The notes: generated from the sequence alone by a model not told the origin. 64,000 nt of DNA from Mycobacterium sp. (GCA_025965895.1 JAOPWC010000192.1:1-64000); one strand, 5' to 3'; positions 1 to 7,798 are shown, counted from the stretch's first letter. Translations and numbers: made by a program.

Positions 1-668
1 TGACCTTGGCGATCGCATGGCTTGCGATACCGACCGCCCTGATCCTCATCTGGTCGGCGTTGGTTCACCCGATCTATACGCCGCGCTACCTATGCTTCAC
101 CGCACCGGCGATGGCACTGGGCCTCGGCGTCTGCATCGGCGCAGTGGCCGTCACGCCCTGGGCAGCGGCGGCACTCCTGGGTCTTTTCGCTCTCGCGGCC
201 GCGCCCAATTACCTTCTGGTGCAACGGGGGCCGTACGCGAAGTACGGCATGGACTACAGCCAAGTCGCGGATCTGATCACAGCTAAAGCAGCGCCAGGTG
301 ATTGTTTACTCGTCAACGACACGGTGACGTTTCAACCCGCCCCCATGCGCCCATTGCTGGCGGCGCGCCCCGATGCGTACCGGAAGCTAATCGATCTCAG
401 CCTTTGGCAACGGGCGACGGACCGCAACGAGGTGTTCGACACAAATCTGATCCCGGAGGCCGTCGCCGGGCCGTTAAGCGACTGCCGCATTGTGTGGATC
501 ATCACCGAAGCCGACAAGTCGATGCCCGCTCACGAGCGGGGTTCGATGCTGCCACCCGGCCCAGGATTGGGCGGCACCCCCGCCTTCTCGGTTCCCCACG
601 ACCTGGGTTTCCGGCTCTTGGAGCGCTGGCAGTTCAATTTGGTTCAGGTGCTCAAAGCGGCGCGCTAA
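1..668 (+). CDS. Membrane glycosyltransferase, C-terminal part (5' end outside window)
   Basis: The reading frame is open to the left edge, so the N-terminus is missing; the first internal ATG is at 6. The visible part starts with three hydrophobic segments (about residues 1-20, 28-50 and 51-72 from that ATG). They carry a YTPRYL motif of the kind found before the last helices of GT-C/GT39-like polyprenyl-phosphate-sugar transferases. A soluble domain of about 145 residues follows, with two Cys (in GDCLL and SDCRI) that would face the periplasm. The likely role is transfer of mannose or arabinose from a lipid carrier to an envelope glycan or protein. The family call rests on topology and the PRY motif only; donor and acceptor cannot be read. 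The stop overlaps a terminator hairpin shared with the convergent GH16 gene. Confidence 0.55.
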   Translation, partial: TLAIAWLAIPTALILIWSALVHPIYTPRYLCFTAPAMALGLGVCIGAVAVTPWAAAALLGLFALAAAPNYLLVQRGPYAKYGMDYSQVADLITAKAAPGDCLLVNDTVTFQPAPMRPLLAARPDAYRKLIDLSLWQRATDRNEVFDTNLIPEAVAGPLSDCRIVWIITEADKSMPAHERGSMLPPGPGLGGTPAFSVPHDLGFRLLERWQFNLVQVLKAAR

Positions 669-674
669 GCGCGC
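660..674. terminator. Hairpin between two convergent genes
   Basis: GCGCGCT (660-666) and AGCGCGC (668-674) are perfect inverted arms around a single base; the inner bases would open to form the loop. The site covers the stop codon of the upstream plus-strand gene and lies 7 bp from the end of the minus-strand GH16 gene. A U-tract is absent, which is common in mycobacteria. Confidence 0.45.
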
Positions 675-680
675 AGGTGT

Positions 681-1529
681 CTACCAGACACGTATCCAGT
701 CGATGACCATAGCCGCCGGGAAGTTACCGAGGGCGGGATCGCCGCCGCCCGGCCCACCGACGGCAAGGGTGAACATCGGAGACATCCAATAGCCGGGTTG
801 GTTGAACGGCCACCGCGCCTCGCCGGGTCTGTCGTGGATCGGTATGGGTTTCGGCGGCACACTGAAATAGGGTTTCGCACCGTCAACGTAATCCCGCCAG
901 AATTTGAAACCGTCCTCGTCCCAAAGCATTCGCCAGTTGTGCCACCCGCCTTCCACCAGCCCGGGGATCGATTTCCCTTCCCATGTTTTCCCGTTGGATG
1001 CTGCGTGGACCGTGGTTCCGGGAGGCCAAAGTCCGTTGCCATACCACTCGAACAGGTCAACTTCGCCATCAGGCACAGGATCCTCATTCACCGTCCAGAC
1101 CGCGGGCCAGGCACCGGGGGTCAGGCAGTCCAGTTTTATTCGCGCCTCCCAGGTGTGGCCAATGAGCCCCCTCCAATTGCCTCGCAGTTTGCCGCTGAAA
1201 TACTGGTCGTCTTCGTGGGTGGCGAGGAGGACGAGGTTGGAGTTGCCGTCGAGGAACACGTTTCGGCGATCGTCGCGATAATGCCCCAGAACCGGCGGGA
1301 AGACGTCATCGTCCCAGTTCTGTACTGTCCACTTCCCAGGATCGGGGGCCGAGCCGGCGGGACCATCGAACTCGTCCTGGAAAATGTAGGCGCCGGTAGC
1401 GGCTGCGGGTGGCGCGGAAGGCGGTGGTACCCGACCGGCCGGTGAAGCGCTAGCGGGAGGCACAGGGACGCGGGTCGCGGCTGCCAGCGCGGCGACCCCG
1501 GTCATCAACAACATGCTGCGACGATCCAT
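681..1529 (-). CDS. Secreted glycoside hydrolase family 16 (endo-beta-1,3-glucanase-like), copy 1
   Basis: This is a 282-residue protein. The start at 1529 gives an N-terminus with a twin-Arg style signal (MDRRSMLLMTG, then an Ala-rich segment), so Tat export is plausible. The GH16 fold follows from about residue 50 (FQDEFDGPAG). The catalytic motif E-x-D-x-x-E is seen as GEVDLFEWYGNG, containing the nucleophile and acid/base Glu. The end has the typical MVIDWIRVW strand. GH16 enzymes cleave beta-1,3/1,4-glucans or galactans outside the cell. It resembles M. tuberculosis Rv0315 in length and layout. A second copy lies at 14221-15054. A longer frame reaches 1859, but the extra N-terminus has no family features. 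No clear RBS is visible at 1529. Confidence 0.85.
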   Translation of the reverse strand: MDRRSMLLMTGVAALAAATRVPVPPASASPAGRVPPPSAPPAAATGAYIFQDEFDGPAGSAPDPGKWTVQNWDDDVFPPVLGHYRDDRRNVFLDGNSNLVLLATHEDDQYFSGKLRGNWRGLIGHTWEARIKLDCLTPGAWPAVWTVNEDPVPDGEVDLFEWYGNGLWPPGTTVHAASNGKTWEGKSIPGLVEGGWHNWRMLWDEDGFKFWRDYVDGAKPYFSVPPKPIPIHDRPGEARWPFNQPGYWMSPMFTLAVGGPGGGDPALGNFPAAMVIDWIRVW

Positions 1530-2039
1530 TAGGCACAACCAATCGGTAAATTCGTAACTTTGACCGGGCGCGAATCGCTGTTCGCCAGTGTTCGCGAAGG
1601 GTGCTCGGATGAAACCACGTGAGAGAGGGGCCGCGCAACGAAATCCGGCTGCCTCCCAGCCTCGTCCCGAGGCATTCCACGTGTGCCACAGTTTGTCAAC
1701 CGCAATCGATTGGGTCGCGCAGCGATCATTGGCAGAGCTTACGATCCCTCGGATGCGTTCGTGAGTAGACCCATCCCTTTGAGATACGTGCGCGCCCACG
1801 CCAGCCGGTATTGAACCCCTGTTGATGGTCCGCCGGTGTGCAGTACCGCTTGAACTCACACCTCGTGGTCGGCACGTCCTTCATCAATATTCGGCGCGAG
1901 CTCAAGCTGTCCGGCCTGGGCGCCAATTCGGATTGGCCACCGAGTTCTCAGGACCCGCACCCGCAGCCCGGTTGACAGTGCAAGGTACTTGCCCAGAGGC
2001 TGATTGAATGCGCGCTGGCCGGGATATTCCCCATCGGTT
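1530..2039. other. Divergent intergenic region, GH16 / LCP
   Basis: About 510 bp between two divergent genes. Short frames here (for example 1726-1926 minus) have no recognisable protein features. It should hold the promoters of both genes. A direct repeat GTTCGC occurs twice near 1580-1600. An alternative TTG start for the LCP gene lies at 2004, with GAGG about 6 bases upstream. No convincing promoter could be assigned by eye. Confidence 0.5.
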
Positions 2040-3722
2040 ATGACCGAGCCAGGACACGCCTCAGGTGGTCAGGAACCGTGCCCACCAGCGCAGCGCAGTC
2101 GGCATCGTTTCCGCCGCCCGCGAGTGCGCCACTGGCTGCCCGTCGGCCCCAAGATGATTGCTGCACTGGTGTCGGCAGTCCTTATTGTGGTCATCGGCGT
2201 GCTGTGGATCGCCTACCGCAATGCATCCGCCGGCATCACCAGGTCTGACGCGTTGGCCGGTGAACCTCCCTCGCCGGGGAGCGATCAAAACATCCTGGTC
2301 ATGGGACTGGATGGCCGCCGCGATCAGCAGGGTCGACCCCTGCCCCAAGACATGTATGACGCGCTGCACGCTGGCGACGAAGATTCCGGCGACAATGACG
2401 CGGATGTGCTCATCGTGCTGCACCTGTCGGCCGGGACCGGCCCGGTGACAGCGATCTCCATCCCCCGTGACGACTATGTCGATCTAGCTGAATGCCCGAC
2501 CTCGGATTGCCGCGGCAAGATCAAGGAGGCATACAGCCTCGCCTACCAGCGCGTGGTGGAGTCCGGCCGCGTGGGGACATGGTCCTCCGCCGAAACCCCG
2601 TCCGGCACACCGTCGTCTGCCGGACCAGACGCCGCCGCGCAAGAACAGGCGGCACGCGAGGCCGGTCGCAAAGCCGAAATAAGCACCGTCACGCATCTGC
2701 TACAAATCCCGATCGACCACTTCATCGAGATCACCCTGGCGGGCTTCTTTGAGATAGCCCGAGTGGTGCAACCCATCACGGTGTGCCTGAATGAAGACAC
2801 CTCAGATTCCTACTACTCGGGCGCGGACTTTCATAAGGGCATCCAGCAGATCAGCGCCACGCAAGCGCTGGCCTTTGTGCGGCAACGCCGCGACGCCAAC
2901 GACGAATCGTTCACCGACCTTGATCGGACCCGCCGTCAGCAGGCCGTTATTGCCTCGTTGGTTGATGCGCTGCACCACAGCGGAGCGGTCTCCAGCCCGA
3001 GTGCGCTGCTCAGCCTGCTCAACGTCGCACGGCAAAACATAGCGATCGACGCCGGTTTCGACCTGGACGGTTTTATCCATGACGCGTCTGCGCTTACTCG
3101 GCGACCGGTCGAGCTCTATACGCTGCCGGTGACTGATTTCCGCGAAATCCCGGACGGTGAAGACGTCAACATCATCGACGTGCCGACCATCCGCTCCATC
3201 GTCCACGACCTCGTAGCCCCCGACTCCCCCTCCACGATCGCCCCGACAGAACCCAACAGTGCATCCGCGGATCCAGCAGACACCACCCAATCGACACCAG
3301 GCAACGTAGTGCTCAATGTAATCAACGCCTCTGGCCAGCAAGGGGCCGCCACGGCGCTCGAAAAGTCGCTCGCCACAGGGCGATTCAGCCAAGGGAAGAC
3401 AAGCACCGCCGACTCGATCAGCGAGAACAGCAGCCTAGTGTATGGGTCCGGCGCGCAGGCGGCCGCCACCGCGCTCGCCGACGAACTTCATATCAGCGCC
3501 ACCGCATCCGATGCAGCGGCCCCCAATACCGTGCAACTGACCGTGGGAACCGATTCTCGCACCTCCGAGTATTTCCCAAACATCACCTCCACGTCGGAAT
3601 CGCCCACAGCCAGTCTCGCGGCTCCTGTCCCCACGGTGCCCGCCACCGCAACCGGCACCGCGACGCCGGCGCCTGGCGGCCTGACCCGAATGACCGCCGA
3701 CGACATCCCGTGTGTGAAGTGA
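2040..3722 (+). CDS. LytR-CpsA-Psr (LCP) family cell-wall ligase with LytR_C domain
   Basis: This is a 560-residue membrane-anchored protein. A basic cytoplasmic N-terminus is followed by one transmembrane helix (about residues 39-59) and the LCP domain (about 83-330). Visible LCP motifs are NILVMGLDGR, SIPRDDYV with its phosphate-binding Arg, and an Arg-rich FVRQRRDAND...DRTRRQQ segment. A C-terminal LytR_C domain (about 420-510, starting VVLNVINASGQQG) and a Pro/Thr/Ala-rich tail follow. LCP enzymes attach polyprenyl-linked glycans to peptidoglycan; in mycobacteria this is arabinogalactan ligation. An insertion of about 50 residues (AETPSGTPSSAGPDAAAQEQ region) interrupts the LCP domain. 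ATG 2040 was chosen; TTG 2004 in frame would add 12 residues. Confidence 0.85.
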   Translation: MTEPGHASGGQEPCPPAQRSRHRFRRPRVRHWLPVGPKMIAALVSAVLIVVIGVLWIAYRNASAGITRSDALAGEPPSPGSDQNILVMGLDGRRDQQGRPLPQDMYDALHAGDEDSGDNDADVLIVLHLSAGTGPVTAISIPRDDYVDLAECPTSDCRGKIKEAYSLAYQRVVESGRVGTWSSAETPSGTPSSAGPDAAAQEQAAREAGRKAEISTVTHLLQIPIDHFIEITLAGFFEIARVVQPITVCLNEDTSDSYYSGADFHKGIQQISATQALAFVRQRRDANDESFTDLDRTRRQQAVIASLVDALHHSGAVSSPSALLSLLNVARQNIAIDAGFDLDGFIHDASALTRRPVELYTLPVTDFREIPDGEDVNIIDVPTIRSIVHDLVAPDSPSTIAPTEPNSASADPADTTQSTPGNVVLNVINASGQQGAATALEKSLATGRFSQGKTSTADSISENSSLVYGSGAQAAATALADELHISATASDAAAPNTVQLTVGTDSRTSEYFPNITSTSESPTASLAAPVPTVPATATGTATPAPGGLTRMTADDIPCVK

Positions 3723-3934
3723 CACACGTAGCCCAATCGGTCGCTTAAAGGGCGTCGGCCGCATCCCGTCATAGACCTCGCGCACATCGCGCAGATACTT
3801 CCTGACGATAGGCACCAAGTACAGCGGCGACCTGTCGGCAGTGATCGGGGCGGGCTCGTCACCCACGGCGGCTCCGGCGAGCCAGGGATTGTCGAGCCAG
3901 ACCAGCATCAGCGCTGTTCGAAACGTTCGAACAC

Positions 3935-3983
3935 CGATGTCCGTTGTCCGATGTCCGATGTCCGATGTCCGATGTCCGATGTC
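3935..3983 (+). repeat. Seven tandem copies of a 7-bp unit (CGATGTC)
   Basis: Seven consecutive heptamers. Six are exactly CGATGTC and the second (3942-3948) is CGTTGTC. A heptamer array of this length can change by slippage. Confidence 0.95.
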
Positions 3984-3995
3984 ACAGGTTGTGAC
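3981..3995. promoter_or_regulatory. Perfect dyad GTCACA-GGT-TGTGAC
   Basis: Six-base perfect arms with a 3-base spacer, directly adjoining the heptamer array. The size and symmetry suit an operator for a dimeric repressor. The TGTGA half-site resembles CRP-type sites, but the 3-bp spacer does not match the usual CRP spacing. Confidence 0.35.
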
Positions 3996-4120
3996 AGCTC
4001 GCGGACAACTCGATCCAGCGTCGTACCGGCGCGTCCGTGGTCGTCTGCCACTGGCCAGCCAGCCTCACCGAAGAGGAGCTGCACCGCGCGGCGAACCTCG
4101 GCAAGAACGGGTCATGAGAG

Positions 4121-4174
4121 GCCGTCATTGCAGTCCTGGAGAAGGGCAAGCACGACGGATCGGTGCGTGAGAAC
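4121..4174 (+). pseudogene. Fragment of a TetR regulator gene
   Basis: These 54 bases match 12103-12156 inside the intact TetR gene at 48 of 54 positions by eye, with the last 31 identical. They translate in the same frame to a piece containing KGKHDGSVREN. The flanking sequence no longer matches and the frame is not continued as a gene, so this is a leftover of a duplicated or rearranged regulator. Confidence 0.6.
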
Positions 4175-4217
4175 GTCATTGGCTCCCGTCCGGCCGCCCG
4201 TTCCGGGCGCAACCCCA

Positions 4218-4775
4218 CTATGTCAGATTGACTGTTACTCCTGGTGAATGCGTCGATTCATGGAGCACCACCAGCGTCGGCTTCGCACCTTCTGGCATGA
4301 CGAATATCGCGGCAACATCCAGCTGGATACCTGGGTTGATATCGGTCCAGAGCACCGTCAGTGCTCTCGAAGCTTCACTCATCGGGGCCGATGCCATCGC
4401 GTGAGAATCGACAGAGAACTGTCGCCCCTCGCTGTCCATTAGCTTTTGGTCAGTCGCGAAGTATGTTTGGGAGCTATTACCGACGTTCTTGACTGTGAAC
4501 AACACAGCCACGCCCTTGCCTGTCATGTCACCGGCTAAAGGTCGTACCTCGGTGACTGTAAAAGCGAAGTTGCCGTCTCGGGCTTCTTGACCTATACCCA
4601 CAGCCGGGGCCGCGTTGGTGGCTTCTTGCGGCGCCGTCGGTGCCGCTGGAGTGGCGATGGTGACTGTGTGGGTCACCGTCGGAGCGGGAGCGGGCGTTTG
4701 TGAGCTGCAGGCTGCGACGAACACCGCGACGGTCAGGGACACGACCAATGAGGCGTGTTTCACCCGCGTCCCCAT
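4218..4775 (-). CDS. DUF4352-type lipoprotein
   Basis: This is a 185-residue exported protein. A short basic N-terminus (GTRVKH) and hydrophobic stretch end in a lipobox (FVAAC, Cys at about 23). A Pro/Thr/Ala linker (about 24-60) follows, then one Ig-like domain of about 120 residues. The pattern (DGNFAFTVTEVRP, LFTVKNVGNSSQTYF, LMDSEGRQF, DINPG) is that of DUF4352. Such domains sit on the outer face of the membrane and bind unknown partners. The gene stands alone on the minus strand. Confidence 0.8.
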   Translation of the reverse strand: MGTRVKHASLVVSLTVAVFVAACSSQTPAPAPTVTHTVTIATPAAPTAPQEATNAAPAVGIGQEARDGNFAFTVTEVRPLAGDMTGKGVAVLFTVKNVGNSSQTYFATDQKLMDSEGRQFSVDSHAMASAPMSEASRALTVLWTDINPGIQLDVAAIFVMPEGAKPTLVVLHESTHSPGVTVNLT

Positions 4776-5192
4776 TCTCTGTTCTCGCGACCGGTGAACC
4801 TGAGTATGCCCTACCTGCTGAGCGGCGGTAAGAGGTGCCCAGCCGGCCGGTCATATTGTCGTGAAGGTCAGAAATTTGCGCGATCGGAAGCGCGGCATCG
4901 CAACGCGCTGTTACAGTTCCGTCGACGGGCAGTTCTTCAGTTAAATATCGACAGTTTGCGACGCTAATGGTCTGCATTGCCCATTCAACTTCGTATGAAG
5001 GGGAGGCAACGACATGGGGCAGTACAACAGGGTTTCCGGAGGTTTCCTGCCGGTGAACTGTTCGCCACCCTATCTTGGCTATCGTCGATGTGATTATGCG
5101 GCGAGAGCAGAACGAATGTCCTGGCCGGCTTTCGCAAGACAGGTCGCCAACTCCTCGCGTCCAAGCCCATCGATTAGCGGAACGATGCGGTC
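4776..5192. other. Intergenic region upstream of the BTAD gene
   Basis: About 417 bp between divergent genes. Apart from the possible leader ORF at 5014-5214 (separate entry) no gene is visible. Promoters for the lipoprotein (minus) and the regulator (plus) should lie here. Confidence 0.45.
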
Positions 5193-5214
5193 ATGTCGCC
5201 GCGATTCTCGATAG
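5014..5214 (+). CDS. Possible small ORF with a strong RBS
   Basis: A 66-codon frame starts at ATG 5014, 7 bases after a good Shine-Dalgarno (GGGGAGG, 5000-5006). It overlaps the first 22 bases of the BTAD gene in another frame. The peptide has three Cys and many Ser/Arg and matches nothing I know. It may be a translated leader coupling to the regulator, or chance. Confidence 0.25.
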   Translation: MGQYNRVSGGFLPVNCSPPYLGYRRCDYAARAERMSWPAFARQVANSSRPSPSISGTMRSCRRDSR

Positions 5215-5831
5215 CGCTGCTGGGTGGGTTCAGTGCTCGCCGCGACGGTAACCTGTTCGAACTGCCGCCCGGATGCCAGCGCGTCGTAGCGTTGCTGGCA
5301 TTGGCTCGCCGCCCGGTTGATCGGGAGTGGGTCTGCGAACGGCTGTGGCAGGGTGTGCCGAGGGGCTGCGCCACCGCAAGACTGCGGTCGACGTTGTGGC
5401 GGCTACGGTGCTACGGCGCCGAACACGTGCTCGTGACAGATCCCCGAACCTTGGCGATCGCACCCGGGGTCTGTGTCGATTGGTGGCGGGCGGGCGATCT
5501 GAGCGCTCAGGTATTCAGCGACTGGGCGTGGACGGCTCCGCCCGATCCGGTGTTGGTGGCAGAGCTCGTTCCGTTGCTGCAGGCGGGTGAGCTTCTCGAC
5601 GGCTGGTCCGATGGGTGGGCTGTCCGAGACCGCTCCCGTTACCAGGTGGTGCGATCTTTGGCCCTGGACTGGTTGGCCAGGTGGTCACCGGATTTGGCGA
5701 ATCACAACGACGCGTCGGAGCTTGTTGGCTGCGCGGACACGGTGCGGGAAGCGGCACCAAAGATGTCGCCGGCGGTCAGTTATTCGGCGCAGTCGGCGGT
5801 GAAGCCGACGCCGTCGATGTGCCCGGTTTGA
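5193..5831 (+). CDS. BTAD/SARP-type transcriptional regulator, apparently truncated
   Basis: This is a 212-residue protein. Residues 1-95 match the OmpR/PhoB-like winged helix of SARP regulators (FSIALLGGFSARRDG, LPPGCQRVVALLALA, LWQGVPRGCATARLRSTLWRLR). The next 90 or so residues begin the bacterial transcriptional activation domain (DWLARWSPDLANHNDASELVGCA). The BTAD helices normally continue for 60-80 residues beyond this point. Here the protein ends in an unrelated Ser/Pro-rich tail, so the 3' end looks replaced or frameshifted. DNA binding may be intact. The neighbouring repeat-protein genes are possible targets, but that is a guess. Confidence 0.6.
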   Translation: MSPRFSIALLGGFSARRDGNLFELPPGCQRVVALLALARRPVDREWVCERLWQGVPRGCATARLRSTLWRLRCYGAEHVLVTDPRTLAIAPGVCVDWWRAGDLSAQVFSDWAWTAPPDPVLVAELVPLLQAGELLDGWSDGWAVRDRSRYQVVRSLALDWLARWSPDLANHNDASELVGCADTVREAAPKMSPAVSYSAQSAVKPTPSMCPV

Positions 5832-5945
5832 CGACCGAAAACGACAGCGTCTGCGTATCGGAGCTGGAGTCGGCGCGGCCGTTGGGCCGCGGGTACACCT
5901 GTACGAAGTCCATCGGCTTGGGAATCGCGATGGTAGACGGTTCCT
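5789..5945 (-). pseudogene. Possible 3' remnant of an unidentified minus-strand gene
   Basis: Antisense to the abnormal tail of the BTAD gene there is a protein-like open frame (contains KPMDFVQVYPRPNGRAD and ends SPPTAPNN) without a plausible start codon. It could be the C-terminus of a lost exported protein whose insertion truncated the BTAD gene. No family recognised. Confidence 0.2.
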
Positions 5946-5954
5946 GACAAGAGA

Positions 5955-5989
5955 CGCTGGACCGCTGCCATGAGGCCGGCGGTCCAGCG
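5955..5989. terminator. Strong hairpin between convergent genes
   Basis: CGCTGGACCGC (5955-5965) and GCGGTCCAGCG (5979-5989) form a perfect 11-bp stem with a 13-base loop. It lies between the end of the BTAD gene and the end of the minus-strand repeat-protein gene. Its right arm belongs to a 16-bp sequence that recurs after the second repeat-protein gene. Confidence 0.65.
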
Positions 5990-5992
5990 CGG
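5977..5992 (-). repeat. 16-bp 3'-flank element, copy 1
   Basis: CGGCGGTCCAGCGCGG lies 44-59 bases downstream of the stop of the first repeat-protein gene (gene end at 6036). The same 16 bases recur at 8083-8098. Confidence 0.7.
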
Positions 5993-6035
5993 ACCCTTCC
6001 CTTATGTCGGGATTATGTTAGCCACTCACTTCCAG

Positions 6036-7172
6036 TCAGTACGTCGCACCGCCAGTGCCAGTGCCGATATAGACGTTGCTGGCGCTGCCGTTTCCGTTGC
6101 CGTTGGCATCGTTGACACTAGTGGTGTTGTTGGATGTGTTGCCGACGGCACGGCCGGGGGTTCCGACGGCGATCGCGCCGTTGAGGGCGTTGGTGGCGCC
6201 GCTGGAGGCGTTACCGCTGGTGGTGTCGCCGGTGGAGTTGCCGCTGCCGGTGGTGGCGTCGCCGCTGGAATTAGCGCCGAGGGTGGCGCCGCCGGTAGTG
6301 GCTGTGCCGGTGTTGCCGTTGCTGCTGCTGGTGGCGGTATTACCGGTGGCGCCAGTGCTCGCGCCAGTGCCACTCGCGTTGCCGCCTCCATTAGCGGTCG
6401 ACGAGGCGCTCGTCGTAGCGTTCGCCCCGCCGCTGGTTGCCGTGCTGCTTGCCGGGCCGCTGGTTGCCGCGCCGCTGGTTGCCGTGCTGGTTGCCGCGCC
6501 GCTGGATACCGAGGTGGTTGCCGAGCCGCTGTTGGACTGCGGGTTACTGACATTGCCCGAACCGGAGGCACTTTGTGTCGTGTTCCCGTTGCCGATCGCA
6601 CTGTCGGTGACAGCGGTGGTTGAGCCAGTGGCGGGACCGGCAACCATCGCGCGCGGCGAGACGGTCGCGCCGCTGCCAATACTGACGGTGGTGGTGCTGG
6701 CGCCGCCGTTGTTGTTGGAATTGTTGACATTGGTGCTGTTGCTGGATGTGTTGCCGGCAGTGGTGGGGCCGGCGGTGGCGTTGCCGCTGCGGGTATTGCC
6801 GGTGTAGTTGCCGCCGCCGCTGGTGGCGCTGCCGCTGGAATTGGCGCCGACGCTGGTTGCGCCGCTGCCGGCTGAGCTGGTGTTGCCGGTGGTGTTGCTG
6901 GTGGCGGTATTACCGGTGGCGCCAGTGCTCCCGCCACCGCCACTCGAGTTGCCGCCTCCATTAGCGGTCGACGAGGCGGTCGTAGTAGCGCCGGCCCCGC
7001 CGCTGGTTGCCGTGCTGGTTGCCGCGCCGCTGGTTGCCGCGCCGCTGGTTGCCGTGCTGGATGCCGCGCCGCTGGATACCGTGGTGGTTGCCGAGCCGCT
7101 ATTGGACTGGCTGTTTCTGATGTTGCCCGAACCGGAGGCACTTTGTGTGGTGTTTCCATTGCCGATCGCACT
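6036..7172 (-). repeat. Two 570-bp tandem modules inside the repeat-protein gene
   Basis: Module 1 covers 7172-6603 and module 2 covers 6602-6036. They encode collinear copies with a 190-residue period. Shorter internal cycles give further repetition. The DNA is also highly repetitive, which makes unequal crossing-over and assembly errors likely here. Confidence 0.8.
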
Positions 7173-7358
7173 GCCCGAGACAGAAGTGCTGGGACGGGGG
7201 CTAGGGCCCGGTCGGGGGTGCCCCCTGTCGGCATTCGCCATCGGCGCGCCCACGGTGGAGAGCAGGCCGAAGCCAAACGCCGTGCAGCCGGTGATGGCCC
7301 CGGCAGCGATGGTGCGCGTCAGCATTGACGGGTTACGCGGCTTGCTGTGATTACCCAT
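6036..7358 (-). CDS. Secreted Gly/Ser/Thr/Asn-rich repeat protein with two 190-residue modules
   Basis: This is a 440-residue protein. ATG 7358 is supported by a perfect AAGGAG about 10 bases upstream, preferred over the in-frame start at 7478. A signal peptide (about 1-43, MLTRTIAAGA to PMANA) is followed by a short Pro linker. Two near-identical modules (residues 63-252 and 253-440) follow, each opening SAIGNGNTTQSASGSGN. The body is almost only G, S, T, N and A, in short SGAATS and TATSGG cycles, with no Cys after the signal peptide. It shares its N-terminal LTRTIA block and the GNGNTTQ motif with the protein at 8142-9110, and the motif core with the lipoprotein at 10097-10468. The spacing of N and Q recalls curlin-type or other beta-solenoid repeats. 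A structural surface role is inferred; no enzyme domain is seen. Confidence 0.75.
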   Translation of the reverse strand: MGNHSKPRNPSMLTRTIAAGAITGCTAFGFGLLSTVGAPMANADRGHPRPGPSPRPSTSVSGSAIGNGNTTQSASGSGNIRNSQSNSGSATTTVSSGAASSTATSGAATSGAATSTATSGGAGATTTASSTANGGGNSSGGGGSTGATGNTATSNTTGNTSSAGSGATSVGANSSGSATSGGGNYTGNTRSGNATAGPTTAGNTSSNSTNVNNSNNNGGASTTTVSIGSGATVSPRAMVAGPATGSTTAVTDSAIGNGNTTQSASGSGNVSNPQSNSGSATTSVSSGAATSTATSGAATSGPASSTATSGGANATTSASSTANGGGNASGTGASTGATGNTATSSSNGNTGTATTGGATLGANSSGDATTGSGNSTGDTTSGNASSGATNALNGAIAVGTPGRAVGNTSNNTTSVNDANGNGNGSASNVYIGTGTGGATY

Positions 7359-7726
7359 TTTCTTGAACTCCTTTTGTTTTGCTGCTGTTTGCATAGACGT
7401 GATGGCGTCGGTCGTCGGCCGACGTGGGTAGATGCGATGATTCATGGAGGACTTATGTGGTGCGCACGTCTCGGCCACGCCGATAGCCGTATCTTTGGCA
7501 ACGCAGGCACAAAATCACTCGACACTGTGGGGGACCTCGACAAACGCACGGGCGACACGCAGTAACACCGCTGTGCGCAGTCACCTCAACAGCACCTCCC
7601 CCCAGCGCCTCATGTGTGGCGACGATTGGCAATTACGGGTGAATACTACTGCCGTAATTAGCCCGATTGCCTCGGAATAATCAAGATAGCTGGGGTTTGC
7701 TGTACTTCTTATATGAGCGACACGCA

Positions 7727-7744
7727 TACCACAATGATGTAGTA
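7727..7744. promoter_or_regulatory. 18-bp dyad operator, copy 1
   Basis: Fits the symmetrical consensus TACNACANYGNTGTNGTA. The second copy lies 54 bp away. Identity extends outward (GCA before, TT after), giving 23-bp related units. Confidence 0.5.
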
Positions 7745-7780
7745 TTCCGCGCGCGCAATATATGCCGAGCAGGTCGCGCA

Positions 7781-7798
7781 TACTACAACGATGTCGTA
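7781..7798. promoter_or_regulatory. 18-bp dyad operator, copy 2
   Basis: Same consensus as copy 1 with better symmetry at the centre (CG). A spacing of 54 bp, about five helical turns, puts both copies on the same DNA face. This is typical of cooperative repressor binding. Confidence 0.5.

Larger units (their letters stand above)
3723..4217. other. Intergenic region with repeat, palindromes and gene debris
   Basis: About 495 bp without an intact gene. It contains an imperfect palindrome near 3916-3932 (arms GTTCGA and TCGAAC), a 7-bp tandem repeat, a perfect GTCACA-GGT-TGTGAC dyad and a displaced TetR fragment (separate entries). On the minus strand a frame from 3908 reads protein-like (starts MLVWLDNPWLAGAA) but runs antisense into the LCP 3' end. 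It may be a gene remnant; I do not recognise the family. Confidence 0.5.

Noticed and set aside
3935..3983. CRISPR-like repeat array
   Set aside because: Units are 7 bp with no spacers and no cas genes are present, so it is a simple tandem repeat.
6076..7350. Long plus-strand frames antisense to the repeat protein (243 and 180 residues, Val/Leu/Pro/Ala-rich)
   Set aside because: They are the antisense shadow of a repetitive Gly/Ser/Thr/Asn gene. The minus-strand frame has an RBS and a signal peptide; these do not.
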